Counted from the stretch's first letter, positions 7,807 through 19,995 are shown. The stretch is 64,000 nt of DNA from Acidobacteriota bacterium (GCA_021325515.1 JAJPHC010000013.1:374001-438000); one strand, 5' to 3'. Made by a program: numbers and translations. The notes: generated by a model not told the origin, from the sequence alone.

Positions 7807-8712
7807 ATGGCGAAGGTGCAGGGGAAGAAGGCCGTAGCGAAGAGCGGCGCGAGGCGCCCGGCGGCACGGCCTAAGGCCGCCGTTGCGAAAACAGCAAAGA
7901 AACCGGTCGCGCCCAAGGTGCGCGCGGCCAAAGCGGCCAAGGCTGCAGCGAAAGCAAAGCCCGCCGTCAAACCGAAAGTCGCAGCGAAGCCCGTGGCGAA
8001 AACGAACGGGAAGCCTGCGCTCAAAGTCGCGCCGAAGCCGGCACCGAAGCCTGTGAAGGCCGTCGCAGCTCCGAAGCCTGTGGAGAAAGCTGCAGCGCCG
8101 AAGCCTGCTCCTCGTCCGCTCGTCGTGGTTCCGCAGCGTGCGGCCGCGGGTGCCGACGACAAGAAGCGCGCTCGCCGTTCGCGCCCGCGCATCAGTTCCA
8201 CCGGCGGTCCGGTTGCGAACTGGCTGCAGACAGGCGAGAAGCCGCGCCCGTCGTCCTTCATGCCGGCGCCGCAGCGCGCGGAAGCGCCGTCGCTGGTTGC
8301 GGCACCGCCGGCGTCATCGGATCGCCTCATTCGCAATGAGGATCTGATCGCTCCGGCCGTGCGCACGGTTCCCGTTCGCGTCGACGTCGAGGCAGCGGGC
8401 GGCCGCGTGTTCATCTACCCGAATCCGTTCGAAGTCGCTCTCAAGCCTGGTGAAGGCATCGAGTGGGACTTCCGCTATCTCGGCGGCGCCGACGTGACCG
8501 TCGACGAGATCATCATCGAGTTCGAGAAACCGTCGCCGTTTCCGCAGGCCGTGTTCCACTGCCGCAAGCCGGGCATTGGCCGCCCTCAGCGCCAGCTCTC
8601 CGGCGGTGCGACTCAGGCCTCGGCGGGACGTCGCGTGCAGTACACGATTCGCGCGATGACGCCGTTCAAGACCGAGCTCGGCGCCGCGAAGCTTTTCGTG
8701 CAGATCGGCTGA
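7807..8712 (+). CDS. Protein with histone-H1-like Lys/Ala/Pro tail and C-terminal beta domain, function unknown
   Basis: Residues 1 to about 105 are almost only Lys, Ala, Pro, Val and Arg in KPAAKA-type repeats, like bacterial H1/AlgP-type DNA-binding tails. A disordered linker follows, then from about residue 195 a beta-rich domain with VFIYPNPFEVALKPGEGIEW, reminiscent of cupredoxin or Ig-like folds. There is no signal peptide, so it is probably cytoplasmic. The tail suggests nucleic-acid or polyanion binding; the C-terminal domain is not assigned to a family. The gene is convergent with the exosortase-associated gene and overlaps its end by 47 bases. Confidence 0.7.
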   Translation: MAKVQGKKAVAKSGARRPAARPKAAVAKTAKKPVAPKVRAAKAAKAAAKAKPAVKPKVAAKPVAKTNGKPALKVAPKPAPKPVKAVAAPKPVEKAAAPKPAPRPLVVVPQRAAAGADDKKRARRSRPRISSTGGPVANWLQTGEKPRPSSFMPAPQRAEAPSLVAAPPASSDRLIRNEDLIAPAVRTVPVRVDVEAAGGRVFIYPNPFEVALKPGEGIEWDFRYLGGADVTVDEIIIEFEKPSPFPQAVFHCRKPGIGRPQRQLSGGATQASAGRRVQYTIRAMTPFKTELGAAKLFVQIG

Positions 8713-9262
8713 TTTTCTTTTCGGGGGCCGTCGCCGGCCCCCGAAACACCCACCAGAGCGCGAACGCGATCGCGAACATGAGCACGAATCGGTAGGCGTG
8801 ATTCGTCGCCCCCCAGAAATTTCGCGCGAGCTCGCCGTAGTGCAGCCGGCTCCACATCCCCAGACGGAGCACGTAGATGCTCTGAATCTCGGCGGCGAGC
8901 GCGAGCATGTGCGTCACACACATGATCGCGGACGCAATGACGAAACCGATGATGTTGCGATCGGAGAATGGACGCGCGTTGATCGCAAAGAGCGCCGCGA
9001 GCAGCACCCAGTTGAACGTGAGGTCGATGACGGGCAGACCCGGCCGTGGAGAGCGCGGATCGAAGTCGGTGCGGTTGACCGTGACGTTCGTGTCGGACGC
9101 TTCGAGCCTCGTCACTTTCGGATTCTCGAACGTGCGCAACGCTGCTTCCGCGCCCGCGACGACGAGCTGATCGTACAGCGGCGAGAGCGCCGTCCAGATC
9201 ACGACCGCGGCGATGAAGCCGGCCAGCCCTCTAAGAATGGTCTGCCAGTCGAGGCGGGGCAA
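8666..9262 (-). CDS. Exosortase-H-associated membrane protein (probable)
   Basis: A 198-residue membrane protein: an N-terminal helix (about residues 10-30), a soluble loop, then three hydrophobic segments after about residue 80. The C-terminus is basic (RSARKASRRRARS). It overlaps the 3' end of the exosortase gene by 32 bases and starts at TTG, so the two are likely coupled. Position and topology match the accessory membrane protein often found beside XrtH, but I see no invariant motif that proves it. The 3' end overlaps the convergent H1-like gene by 47 bases. Confidence 0.6.
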   Translation of the reverse strand: MPRLDWQTILRGLAGFIAAVVIWTALSPLYDQLVVAGAEAALRTFENPKVTRLEASDTNVTVNRTDFDPRSPRPGLPVIDLTFNWVLLAALFAINARPFSDRNIIGFVIASAIMCVTHMLALAAEIQSIYVLRLGMWSRLHYGELARNFWGATNHAYRFVLMFAIAFALWWVFRGPATAPEKKISRSARKASRRRARS

Positions 9263-9734
9263 CGCGTGCGCTCCATTGAAGGAAGAAAACGATGGCGGCG
9301 AGGATGACGACCACCTGCCACACTGCAGTGTGGAAGATCTGGAACAGCGACGGCTTGTAGGCGCCGATCAGATACAGCGACACGATGCGGACTTCGTTGA
9401 GCAATTGCACGATCACCGCGCCGATGGCGAGACCGGCTCCGCGCGCGCGCATCGACGCCGGAAAGGAGCCGATGGCCGCGAGCAGGATGAGCATCGCTTC
9501 GATCCCGTTGCATCCGTTGTTGATGTTCACGGCGAAGCGGGCCGAGGAGATCGTCGTGCCGCTCACGATCACTCCCTGTCCCATGATGTGCAGAATGGCG
9601 CCGGCGACGGAGGCGATCACTTTCGTGATCGGCACGATTACGTGATCGTTCACAGGGTTCCAGGCGACGAGGCAATACATCGCAACGAGAGCGACGAAAA
9701 ATTTGATGAGGAAGAGAGTCTGGGTCCGTTTCAT
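9231..9734 (-). CDS. xrtH: Exosortase H (IPTL-CTERM-specific transpeptidase-like protease)
   Basis: A 167-residue polytopic membrane protein starting MKRTQTLFLIKFF at the ATG 9734; the frame extends 11 codons further but that portion lies over the promoter region. It carries the exosortase catalytic triad: Cys75 in NNGCNGIEA, Arg116 in NEVRIV and His135 in FHTAVW. Exosortases cleave and process C-terminal sorting signals of exported proteins. The short single-domain form fits XrtH, which acts on IPTL-type signals. A protein with exactly such a signal is encoded 2 kb away (11535-14561). Confidence 0.88.
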   Translation of the reverse strand: MKRTQTLFLIKFFVALVAMYCLVAWNPVNDHVIVPITKVIASVAGAILHIMGQGVIVSGTTISSARFAVNINNGCNGIEAMLILLAAIGSFPASMRARGAGLAIGAVIVQLLNEVRIVSLYLIGAYKPSLFQIFHTAVWQVVVILAAIVFFLQWSARVAPPRLADHS

Positions 9735-9747
9735 GGGCGGCGGTTGA

Positions 9748-11484
<1,737 letters not shown>

Positions 11485-11534
11485 CTTCTTTTTCTGGTAG
11501 TCTCCGCGGTGCTCAATCGTCCTCCGGAGGTCTT

Positions 11535-14500
11535 GTGAAGGTCACCAGCGAGAGTCGGCAGCAGCGGCGGGCGCGCGAACGCGCGCAGCGGAAGTCTTCG
11601 AAGCGGGCGCTGTTGTTGAGCGGCCTTGGCGTGCTGGCGATCTCGGCTCCGCTTTCCGCCAACACGATCACCGTTGACTCATCCGCCGATACAGCCATCG
11701 GCGACGGACGTTGCACGCTGCGCGAGGCGATCAACAACGCCAACGCGAATGCCGATACGACGGGTGCGAACGATTGCGCCACCGGTTCGGGTGCGGATGT
11801 CATCCGGTTCGCTCCCTCCATCACGACCATCACTCTCAGCGGAACCGAGCTCCCTGCCATCACCGAATCGTTGACGATCACAGGGCCGGGAGCCTCGAGC
11901 CTGACGATCAGCGGCAATAACCAGTCGCGGATTTTTCACGTCGAGGCGGGTGCGGCGGCTCCGATCACCGTCGAGATCGACAACCTCACGGTGACCGCCG
12001 GCTCGGATACGAACGGCGGCGCCATCCTCGACGTGAGCGAGAACCTGACGCTGGACCACGTCACCGTCAGCGGCAGTGTGGCGAGCGGCGGTGGCGGCGG
12101 AGTCGGATTCGTCGACCAGTACGGCGGCGCTCTGACCATCACCAACTCGACGATCTCCGGCAACCAGTGCCTGTACGGCGGCGGTGGCGTCAGCGTTCTC
12201 TATGGGATCGGCAACGTCACGATTTCGAACACGACGATCTCCGGCAACTCGGCGGCCTATGGCGGCGGGTTCGGCGCGTATGAATCGGACGCTCAGATCA
12301 CGATCTCAGGATCGACCATCAGCGGCAATTCCGCACTCTATGCCGGCGGCGGCGTCGAGCTCGACAGCGGATACCAGCCCGTCTCCATCACGAACACTCT
12401 GATCACCTCCAATACGTCAGGCATTTTCGGCGGAGGTGTGGATGTGTCGTATGCCTACGCTTCCGTCTATCTGGGGCACGACACGATCAACGGAAACTCC
12501 ACGTCGGGATTGTCCGGCGGCGGCGTGAACGCGGTGATTCTCAGCGGCTCGGTGCTCACCGTGCAGAATTGCGTCGTCTCGAGTAATTCGGCAGGAACCG
12601 CGACCGGCTATGACGGCGCCGGCGGCGGCCTTTCGATCCGCGGCTCGTCCGAGATCAGCAGCCAGGGAACGTTTGCCATTGCAGACTCGGTGATCTCCGG
12701 AAACACCGGCGATCCGAACGATGCAGCGGCGACGGACACCGGAGACACATCGAAAGGCTACGGCGGCGGCATCTACATTTCGTACATCAGCGGTGCGGTT
12801 CAACGCACGACGATCACCGGAAACACGGCCTTCCATGGCGGTGGCGCCTATCTGTACGACGGCGCGAATGTGAAGTTCGAGAACGATACGATTGCGAAGA
12901 ATGCGGCGAAGACCATCATCCCCACGGAGTCGGGAGCCGGTGGAGGCGTGCTCATTCAGGGCAGCACGTCAGTCGTCGCGTTCAACGAGACGACGATCGC
13001 CGGCGACACTGCGGCCAACGGCAACACGTCGCAGATCGACGGCGGCGGAATCGACGTCGATACCGGATCGACTCCCTCCGTGACGCTCTACAACTCCATC
13101 GTTGCGAACAACACAGCGGCCGCGGGAACGACGCCCGACATCAGCGGCACCGTCACCGCGACGTACACGCTGATCAAAACGCCGGGCACGGCGACGATCA
13201 ACGGCGGGAGCGGCAACGTCACAGGAGTGGATCCTGCGTTGCTGCCTCTCGCGAACAATCGAAGCACCGTCACCGCGGGAATCACCACCGCCTCGCAGAC
13301 GCCGCAGACGGGAATGCCGTTGTGCAGCAGTCCTGTCGTAAATGCGGGCGATCCCGCATTCGCGTCTCCTCCTGCGACCGATGAGCGCAGCATGCCGCGC
13401 GTCGTCGGCGGCCGCATCGACATGGGATCCGTCGAGTTGAATCCGGGGACGATTCAGTTCTCCTCGAATGCGCAGTCGGTGGGCGAGGGGAGCGGCACCA
13501 CGGTCACTGTGACGCGCACCGGCGGAACCGATGGTGCGATCACGGCGAACTATGCGACCGCAAACGGTACGGCGACTGCCGGCTCGGACTACACGGCCGC
13601 AAGCGGCGTGCTGAATTGGGCGGACGGAGATTCAACGAACAGATCGTTCAACATCTCGACGCTCAACGACTCCGTTTATGAAGGCAACGAGCAGTTCACC
13701 GCATCTCTCTCGGCGTGCGCGATCCTCGGATCCCCGTCGTCGCAGACCATCACCATCGTCGATGACGAAACGCAGCCGGTGATGTCGATCGGCGACATCT
13801 CGCTTCCGGAGGGCGACAGCGGTACGACTCTCTTCTCGTTCCCGGTCACGCTGTCGGGGCAGAGCGCACAAACCATCACGGCGACGTTCACGACGAACAA
13901 CGGAACGGCGGTCAGCGGATCCGACTACACGGCGAGCTCGGGAACAGTGACGTTCACTCCGGGCCAGACCACGCAGACGATCACGATTTCGGTGCTGGGC
14001 GACACGAACTGCGAGCCTGACGAGACATTCACGGTGACGCTGGGCTCACCGGTGAACGCGACGATTGCGAAAGGCACAGGCACCGGCACGATTCAGGGTG
14101 GGGACTGTGCAGATCTCTCGATCACGAAAGCCGTCACCACGCCGGGGCCCTACGTCCTCGGCAACAACGTCTCGTACGTGATCACGGCGAGCAATGCCGG
14201 GCCGGTCGCAGCAACGTCGGTGACGATCACCGATGTGATTCCGAGCGGCGAGCAGTATGTGTCGGCGGTTCCGTCGCAGGGTTCGTGCAGCGGAACATCG
14301 ACGGTCGTCTGCAGCATGGGCACGATCGCGAATGGAGCGAGTGCGACCGTGATGCTGACCGTGAAACTGAACGCGACCGGGACGGTGACGAACACGGCGA
14401 CCGCAGCGTCGGCGAACGATCCGAATGGTACGAACAATGCCGGAGCCGCGGGGCTCGCAGTCGGTTTGCCGGGCGCGCAGATTCCCACGCTGGATCCGTT

Positions 14501-14561
14501 CGCGCTTGCGCTGCTCGCAGCGATCCTGGCGTTCTTCGGGATCGCGGTGACGAAGAAATAG
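11535..14561 (+). CDS. IPTL-CTERM surface protein with CSLREA, beta-helix, Calx-beta and DUF11 domains
   Basis: A 1008-residue secreted protein. A basic N-terminus (SRQQRRARERAQRK) precedes a signal peptide ending near SANTI. A CSLREA-type segment (TVDSSADT, CTLREAINNAN) opens a right-handed beta-helix rich in NSTISGN repeats up to about residue 620. Two Calx-beta domains (about 635-740 and 745-855) and one DUF11 domain (860-970) follow. The C-terminus is IPTL (983-986), a hydrophobic helix and a final TKK: an IPTL-CTERM signal for exosortase H, although the usual WG after IPTL is replaced. Start GTG at 11535 with GGAGG four bases upstream. It probably ends up on the outer surface as an adhesin or matrix protein. 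Confidence 0.88.
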   Translation: MKVTSESRQQRRARERAQRKSSKRALLLSGLGVLAISAPLSANTITVDSSADTAIGDGRCTLREAINNANANADTTGANDCATGSGADVIRFAPSITTITLSGTELPAITESLTITGPGASSLTISGNNQSRIFHVEAGAAAPITVEIDNLTVTAGSDTNGGAILDVSENLTLDHVTVSGSVASGGGGGVGFVDQYGGALTITNSTISGNQCLYGGGGVSVLYGIGNVTISNTTISGNSAAYGGGFGAYESDAQITISGSTISGNSALYAGGGVELDSGYQPVSITNTLITSNTSGIFGGGVDVSYAYASVYLGHDTINGNSTSGLSGGGVNAVILSGSVLTVQNCVVSSNSAGTATGYDGAGGGLSIRGSSEISSQGTFAIADSVISGNTGDPNDAAATDTGDTSKGYGGGIYISYISGAVQRTTITGNTAFHGGGAYLYDGANVKFENDTIAKNAAKTIIPTESGAGGGVLIQGSTSVVAFNETTIAGDTAANGNTSQIDGGGIDVDTGSTPSVTLYNSIVANNTAAAGTTPDISGTVTATYTLIKTPGTATINGGSGNVTGVDPALLPLANNRSTVTAGITTASQTPQTGMPLCSSPVVNAGDPAFASPPATDERSMPRVVGGRIDMGSVELNPGTIQFSSNAQSVGEGSGTTVTVTRTGGTDGAITANYATANGTATAGSDYTAASGVLNWADGDSTNRSFNISTLNDSVYEGNEQFTASLSACAILGSPSSQTITIVDDETQPVMSIGDISLPEGDSGTTLFSFPVTLSGQSAQTITATFTTNNGTAVSGSDYTASSGTVTFTPGQTTQTITISVLGDTNCEPDETFTVTLGSPVNATIAKGTGTGTIQGGDCADLSITKAVTTPGPYVLGNNVSYVITASNAGPVAATSVTITDVIPSGEQYVSAVPSQGSCSGTSTVVCSMGTIANGASATVMLTVKLNATGTVTNTATAASANDPNGTNNAGAAGLAVGLPGAQIPTLDPFALALLAAILAFFGIAVTKK

Positions 14562-16262
14562 CTAGTGGGCGAACTGCGGGAGCAACTCGTCGGGCACGCT
14601 GTACGAGCTGGCGACAAGAGGCGCATCGAGCTCGAGCAGCTCGGGATAGTGCACGTTGTGCAGCACCTGCACATCGAAGATCTCGCGCACATCTCCCTCG
14701 AATCGCAGGAACGCCGCAATGCGGCCGTTGCGAAGATCGATCGCGTAGACTCCGCACTCGCGCTCTGCGACGCGCTCGGTCAGCGGAATGCCGCCGAAGA
14801 TGTTCGACTCGCGAACCTGCGAGAGACCGATGAAGGCGAACGGTCCTGCGAATGCGAGGCCTCGCGTGAATCCCGGGAGCTCGATGATCGTCTCGACGCG
14901 TCCCGTCTTGAGATCAGCAGTTGCCAGCGTCCCTTTGCCCGACTCCAGGATGTAGAAACGCCCGTCGTACAGCCGCGGCGAATGCGGCATCGAGAGCCCG
15001 CGAAGAACGAGCTCTCCCGAATCGACGTCGAGCATCAGGCCGCCGGTCGCCTTCTTCTCGCGCCATCCGCCTGCTTCGTTCGTCGCCCCGAGCGCCGTGA
15101 CGAACCGGACGCGATCGTCGATGATCGCCATGCCGTTGAGATGACACCGATCCTCGGCCGCGAGCTGCGTGATGAACATCGGGCGCCAGCGCGGTACGAA
15201 GCTGCTGTCGGCGTCGATCGAGCAGAGCGCAGAGAACTTCGTGTTGACGATCCACAGCTCTCCCGCGGCGTAGCCGATCTCGTGAATCCTGATGTCGCCG
15301 GTGACGTGGACCTTCCGCGGAATGAAGCAGGCGTCATGCTTTCCGGGCGGCTCCAGCCGTTCGCTGACGGCCGGCATGTTGCGGTAATCCCAGACTTCCC
15401 TCTCCGTCCCGATCGCCATGCGGCCGTTGCCGATGGCGACGCCCATCGGGCTCTTGAACATCCGGAAGTGCGTGTTGAGCTGCGACTGAGTTTCGGCGCG
15501 GATGAAGATGAGGCGTCCGCTCTGATACGTGGAGACGACGAGGGTGATGCCGAGGCTTTTCAGGATGGCCGGAAACGTCTGGGTCGAAACGCTGCGAAAT
15601 GGCGCCGGTTCGACAGCGCGCGGCGGCGTCATGGCAAAGAGATCCCGTGCGCGGTCCGCGACCGCTCTCGTCATCCGGTCGACATTCGCGAGCTTCCCGG
15701 TGACGGCAGGTTCCGGAGGCTCCTGCGGTGCGGGTGCTGGCGGCAGTGATCCGTCCCAGCGAAGGTGCAGAAACTCGGCGATGCGGGCGATCGCGATCTG
15801 CGGCTGCTCCGTGACTTCGCGGTATGCGGCGATCATCCAGCGATCGGGAGGCAGCTTCTGCAGATCGTCGAGCAGGAGCGAAGTCATCGCGTTCCACTGC
15901 TCCGCGAGCCGCTCGGGCTCGGTCTCGCCTGTATCGAGATCGAAGATCGCGCGCCGTGGCTCGCGATAGATGTAGACGAAGACGGCCTCAGGGAAGACGG
16001 CGTGAAGAAAGGGCACGCGGAGTGCGTGCAGCGGAGACGCGTCGATGAGTCTTTCGTTTCCGCCGGCGATCTCACGAAGTGCAGCGGATAGTTGGGGCGT
16101 TGCATCCTCCGCGGTGAGCCGCTGCCGGTTGCCGGCAGCCGCTGCGATCGCCGAGGCGATGGCGCCGGGTGCCATGCGCACCCCGGCCGCCTTGCCGAGG
16201 ACCCCGGCCAGAAGAAGGCTTCCGGAGCGCGGCGGCGCAACGAAGAAGATCGGGGCGTTCAT
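14562..16262 (-). CDS. Sulfotransferase domain fused to a TIGR03032-like (DUF4915) domain
   Basis: About 566 residues from the ATG at 16262 (MNAPIFFVAPPRSGS). The N-terminal 210 residues have PAPS-binding elements of sulfotransferases: the 5'-phosphosulfate loop PPRSGSLLL and the 3'-phosphate region YREPRRAIFD. After a proline-rich linker (PPAPAPQEPPEP) the C-terminal half matches the TIGR03032 pattern: LVVSTYQSGRLI, KSPMGVAIGNGRMAIGT, LWIVNTKFSALCS and HSPRLYDGRFYILESGKG, a propeller-like fold of unknown role. It starts eight bases after carB on the same strand and abuts the IPTL-CTERM gene tail to tail with no gap. It may sulfate a surface glycan or polymer using PAPS from the nearby synthetase; that is inference. 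Confidence 0.82.
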   Translation of the reverse strand: MNAPIFFVAPPRSGSLLLAGVLGKAAGVRMAPGAIASAIAAAAGNRQRLTAEDATPQLSAALREIAGGNERLIDASPLHALRVPFLHAVFPEAVFVYIYREPRRAIFDLDTGETEPERLAEQWNAMTSLLLDDLQKLPPDRWMIAAYREVTEQPQIAIARIAEFLHLRWDGSLPPAPAPQEPPEPAVTGKLANVDRMTRAVADRARDLFAMTPPRAVEPAPFRSVSTQTFPAILKSLGITLVVSTYQSGRLIFIRAETQSQLNTHFRMFKSPMGVAIGNGRMAIGTEREVWDYRNMPAVSERLEPPGKHDACFIPRKVHVTGDIRIHEIGYAAGELWIVNTKFSALCSIDADSSFVPRWRPMFITQLAAEDRCHLNGMAIIDDRVRFVTALGATNEAGGWREKKATGGLMLDVDSGELVLRGLSMPHSPRLYDGRFYILESGKGTLATADLKTGRVETIIELPGFTRGLAFAGPFAFIGLSQVRESNIFGGIPLTERVAERECGVYAIDLRNGRIAAFLRFEGDVREIFDVQVLHNVHYPELLELDAPLVASSYSVPDELLPQFAH

Positions 16263-16270
16263 TCGCGGTC

Positions 16271-19200
16271 CTACGACGCGTGCTGTTCCTGCAGCGCGGC
16301 GATCGTGCTCACGCCTTCGCGCAGGACGCGGATCGCCTCGACGCACGCAGTCGTCGCCGAGAGCGTCGTGAGGCAGGTGATGCCGAGCTGCAGCGCCGTC
16401 TTGCGAATGTACGTGTCGTCGTAGTGCGCCGAGCGTCCGAGCGGCGTGTTGATGATCAGCGACACTTCGCGATTGATCATCCGGTCGACGACGTTCGGCC
16501 GCGACTCGTGTACCTTCGCGACGAGGCCGACCTCGATGCCGTTGCCGGTGAGGAACTCGCGCGTACCGGCCGTGGCGATCAGGGAGAAGCCGAGATTCCT
16601 CAGCTCTCGCGCAAGGTCGATCACGACCTGGCGCTTGTCGTTGTCATTCACCGAGATGAACGCACAACCGCCGAGCGGCAGCTTGACCTGCGCGCCGAGG
16701 AGCGCTTTCGCATAGGCCTCGCCGAAGGTCGGCGAGGAGCCCATCACTTCGCCGGTCGATTTCATCTCCGGTCCGAGGATCGTGTCTTCCTTCGGGAAAC
16801 GATTGAAGGGGAAGACGGGCGCCTTGACGAAGTAGCCCTCGACGCGCGGCTCGCTGGTGATGCCCTGGCTCTGCAGCGACTCGCCGGCCATGACCCGCGC
16901 TGCCACTTTCGCGAACGGCACGCCTGTCGCCTTCGAGACATACGGAATCGTGCGCGAGGCGCGCGGATTCACTTCCAGCACGTAGAGCTCGTTCTTCAGA
17001 ATCGCGTACTGAACGTTCATCAGGCCGACGACTTTGAGCGCCTTCGCCAGCTCGACGGTGCGGCGGCGAATGCGATCCTGATCGCGCTGCGTGATGATGT
17101 ACGGCGGAATCACGCACGTCGAATCGCCGGAGTGAATGCCGGCTTCCTCGATGTGCTGCATCACGCCGGCGATCACCACGTCGTTGCCGTCGCTGATCGC
17201 GTCGACATCGAGCTCGATCGCATCTTCGAGGAAACGGTCGACGAGGATCGGATGTCCCGGTGCCGCTTCCACTGCGTAGCCGATGTACTCCCGCATCGCG
17301 GTCTCGTCGTAGACGACCGCCATCGCCCGGCCGCCGAGCACGTACGACGGACGTACGACCACCGGATACCCGATCTTCTGCGCAACGCGGAATGCTTCGG
17401 CTTCACTCGTCGCGATGCCGTGCTCCGGCACGAGAATGTCGTGTTTCTTCACCAGCGCACCGAAGCGCTCGCGATCTTCCGCGATGTCGATCGAGTCGAC
17501 GGACGTGCCCCACATCGGTACGCCCGCGGCGGCCAGCGCGTTCGCGAGCTTCAGCGGAGTCTGTCCGCCGAACTGCACGATCACACCCTCCGGCTTCTCG
17601 AGATCGACGATCTCCAGCACGTCTTCCAGCGTCAGCGGCTCGAAGTAGAGACGGTCGGAGGTGTCGTAGTCCGTCGACACCGTCTCCGGATTGCAATTGA
17701 CCATGATGGTCTCGAATCCGATTCCCCGCAGCGCGAACGATGCGTGCACGCAGCAGGTGTCGAACTCGATGCCCTGGCCGATCCGATTGGGACCGGAGCC
17801 GAGGATGATGACTTTGCGGCGGCTGGTGGGCTCGGCCTCGTTCTCCGTTTCGTAAGTCGAATAGAGATAGGGAGTCGTCGCTTCGAACTCGGCGGCGCAT
17901 GTGTCCACGCGCTTGTAGACGGGGCGAATGCCGAGCGAGTGCCGCGCATCGCGCACGTCGCGCTCGGTACGGCCGGTGAGATTCGCGATCTGCCGGTCGG
18001 AGAATCCGTTGCGCTTCCAATGCAGCAGCGCCTTCGCGTCGTTGATCCCGGCGATCGACTTCTCGATCGCGATGATCTCGCGCATCTGGCGCAGGAACCA
18101 CGGATCAACCGCGGTGAGCTCGTACACCTCGCTGACCGACATGCCGGCGCGGAACGCATCGCCGATTGCGAAGATCCGCTCCGGCGTCGGCGTGCGGAGC
18201 ATCTTCTCCATTCGCTCCGGCGGCGTGTGGCGCGTTTCCAGTCCGGCGACGCCGATCTCCAGCGAGCGGAGCCCCTTCTGCAATGCCTCATTGAAGGTGC
18301 GGCCGATGGCCATCGCCTCGCCGACGGACTGCATCGAGAAGCTGAGGAGCGGATCGGTATTGCGGAACTTCTCGAACGCGAACCGCGGAATCTTCACGAC
18401 GACATAGTCGAGTGTCGGCTCGAACGACGCCGGCGTCTTCTTCGTGATGTCGTTGGGAATCTCGTCGAGCGTGTAGCCGGCGGCGAGCTTCGCGGCGAAC
18501 TTCGCGATCGGGAAGCCGGTGGCTTTCGATGCGAGCGCGGAGGAGCGCGAGACGCGCGGATTCATCTCGATGACGAGACGACGTCCGGTCTTCGGATCGA
18601 CCGCGAACTGAATGTTCGAGCCGCCGGTCTCGACGCCGATCGCGCGGATGATGCGCTTCGCTTCGTCGCGCATCGCCTGGTACTCGGAATTCGTCAGCGT
18701 CTGCTGCGGCGCGACCGTGATCGAGTCGCCGGTGTGCACCCCCATCGGATCGAAATTCTCGATCGAGCAGACGATGATCACGTTGTCGGCTTTGTCGCGC
18801 ATCACCTCGAGCTCGAATTCCTTCCAGCCGATCACCGACTCTTCGACGAGGACGCGATGCACAGGCGAGAGATCGAGGCCGCGCGAGACGATCGCCCGCA
18901 GCTCTTCGATGTTGTATGCGATCCCGCCGCCCTGCCCTCCGAGTGTGAACGAGGGGCGGATGACGAGAGGGTAGCCGATCTCCGATGCGAACTGCTCCGC
19001 TTCCGCGAGGCTGCCCGCGTAACCGCTGCGCGCGCACTCGGAGCCGATCCGCGCCATGCACTCCTTGAAGAGCTGGCGGTCTTCCGCGGTCTTGATCGCC
19101 TCGTAGTTGGCGCCGATCAGTTCGACGTTGTGGCGCTGCAGCGCGCCATTCTCGTGCAGCGCCATCGCGAGGTTGATGCCCGTCTGGCCGCCGACCGTCG

Positions 19201-19462
19201 GCAGGATCGCGTCCGGCTTTTCGCGCTCGATGATCCGCTCGACCACCTCGGGTGTGAGCGGCTCGATGTACGTGCGATCCGCGAACTCGGGATCGGTCAT
19301 GATCGTCGCCGGGTTCGAGTTCACCAGGATGATCCGGTAACCCTCTTCCTTCAGCGCTTTGCAGGCCTGGGTGCCGGAGTAGTCGAACTCGCACGCCTGA
19401 CCGATGATGATCGGGCCGGAGCCGATGACGAGAATCGAGCGGAGGTCTGTGCGCTTGGGCAT
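16271..19462 (-). CDS. carB: Carbamoyl-phosphate synthase large subunit CarB
   Basis: A full-length 1063-residue CarB with two ATP-grasp halves. The first begins [22 protein letters not shown] and the second [17 protein letters not shown] at about residue 550. An MGS-like allosteric domain ends the protein. CarB uses ammonia, bicarbonate and two ATP to make carbamoyl phosphate for pyrimidines and arginine. carA is not in the window. The gene is divergent from the small gene at 19510 and runs into the sulfotransferase gene eight bases downstream. A TACTAT hexamer lies about 14 bases before its start. Confidence 0.98.
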   Translation of the reverse strand: MPKRTDLRSILVIGSGPIIIGQACEFDYSGTQACKALKEEGYRIILVNSNPATIMTDPEFADRTYIEPLTPEVVERIIEREKPDAILPTVGGQTGINLAMALHENGALQRHNVELIGANYEAIKTAEDRQLFKECMARIGSECARSGYAGSLAEAEQFASEIGYPLVIRPSFTLGGQGGGIAYNIEELRAIVSRGLDLSPVHRVLVEESVIGWKEFELEVMRDKADNVIIVCSIENFDPMGVHTGDSITVAPQQTLTNSEYQAMRDEAKRIIRAIGVETGGSNIQFAVDPKTGRRLVIEMNPRVSRSSALASKATGFPIAKFAAKLAAGYTLDEIPNDITKKTPASFEPTLDYVVVKIPRFAFEKFRNTDPLLSFSMQSVGEAMAIGRTFNEALQKGLRSLEIGVAGLETRHTPPERMEKMLRTPTPERIFAIGDAFRAGMSVSEVYELTAVDPWFLRQMREIIAIEKSIAGINDAKALLHWKRNGFSDRQIANLTGRTERDVRDARHSLGIRPVYKRVDTCAAEFEATTPYLYSTYETENEAEPTSRRKVIILGSGPNRIGQGIEFDTCCVHASFALRGIGFETIMVNCNPETVSTDYDTSDRLYFEPLTLEDVLEIVDLEKPEGVIVQFGGQTPLKLANALAAAGVPMWGTSVDSIDIAEDRERFGALVKKHDILVPEHGIATSEAEAFRVAQKIGYPVVVRPSYVLGGRAMAVVYDETAMREYIGYAVEAAPGHPILVDRFLEDAIELDVDAISDGNDVVIAGVMQHIEEAGIHSGDSTCVIPPYIITQRDQDRIRRRTVELAKALKVVGLMNVQYAILKNELYVLEVNPRASRTIPYVSKATGVPFAKVAARVMAGESLQSQGITSEPRVEGYFVKAPVFPFNRFPKEDTILGPEMKSTGEVMGSSPTFGEAYAKALLGAQVKLPLGGCAFISVNDNDKRQVVIDLARELRNLGFSLIATAGTREFLTGNGIEVGLVAKVHESRPNVVDRMINREVSLIINTPLGRSAHYDDTYIRKTALQLGITCLTTLSATTACVEAIRVLREGVSTIAALQEQHAS

Positions 19463-19509
19463 CTGCGGCGGAGAGGATAGTACAAGCAGAGGCGATACAC
19501 TCGGACGAT

Positions 19510-19995
19510 ATGCCGGAGCATCTGGTCACCTGGGAAGGATTCACCGTTCGCGTCGACGGGGAGCGCGTAAACGAGATGGCCCGCGCTCAGGCGAAGGGCG
19601 CCGTCGACGAGCTACGGATCTCCTTCCGGCCGGGGCAGATTCAGATCTCCGGACGCAAGAAGGTGGCATTCGTCGCGGTACCGTTTTCCGCCGGCGTCAG
19701 CGGAATCTTCGTCGAAGGAAAGACCGTCGTCGTTCCCGTGTCGAACATCGTGCACATCCCGACTCCGTTTCTGAGCGGCCTGCTGCTGCCGGTGATCCGC
19801 AATCTCATCTCCGGCAGGGTCCCCGGCGATGCGGTCACGCTGAGGCCGCCGCTCACGATCGTGATTCGACTGGACCGCTTCTTGCCACCCTTTGTCGATG
19901 TGCAGATCGAGAAGATCGACATCATCGAGGGCGGGCTTGCAGTCAGAATGGGTCCGGGCGGTGCGACGCCGCCACCGCCCGGAGGGAAGCGATGA
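19510..19995 (+). CDS. Unknown 161-residue protein coupled to a DUF1232 gene
   Basis: I do not recognise this protein. It is beta-rich with hydrophobic stretches ([39 protein letters not shown]) and ends in a flexible Gly/Pro tail ([14 protein letters not shown]). There is no signal peptide, and the pattern of amphipathic strands loosely recalls lipid-binding barrel proteins of the DUF2993 kind, which I cannot confirm. Its stop overlaps the start of the next gene (ATGA), so the two are likely co-translated. TACACT stands eight bases before the ATG without a ribosome-binding site. Confidence 0.7.
   Translation: MPEHLVTWEGFTVRVDGERVNEMARAQAKGAVDELRISFRPGQIQISGRKKVAFVAVPFSAGVSGIFVEGKTVVVPVSNIVHIPTPFLSGLLLPVIRNLISGRVPGDAVTLRPPLTIVIRLDRFLPPFVDVQIEKIDIIEGGLAVRMGPGGATPPPPGGKR

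Noticed and set aside
16169-19480. 1103-residue plus-strand open frame
   Set aside because: Entirely antisense to carB; composition (RHD/VRR repeats) is that of a GC-rich shadow frame.
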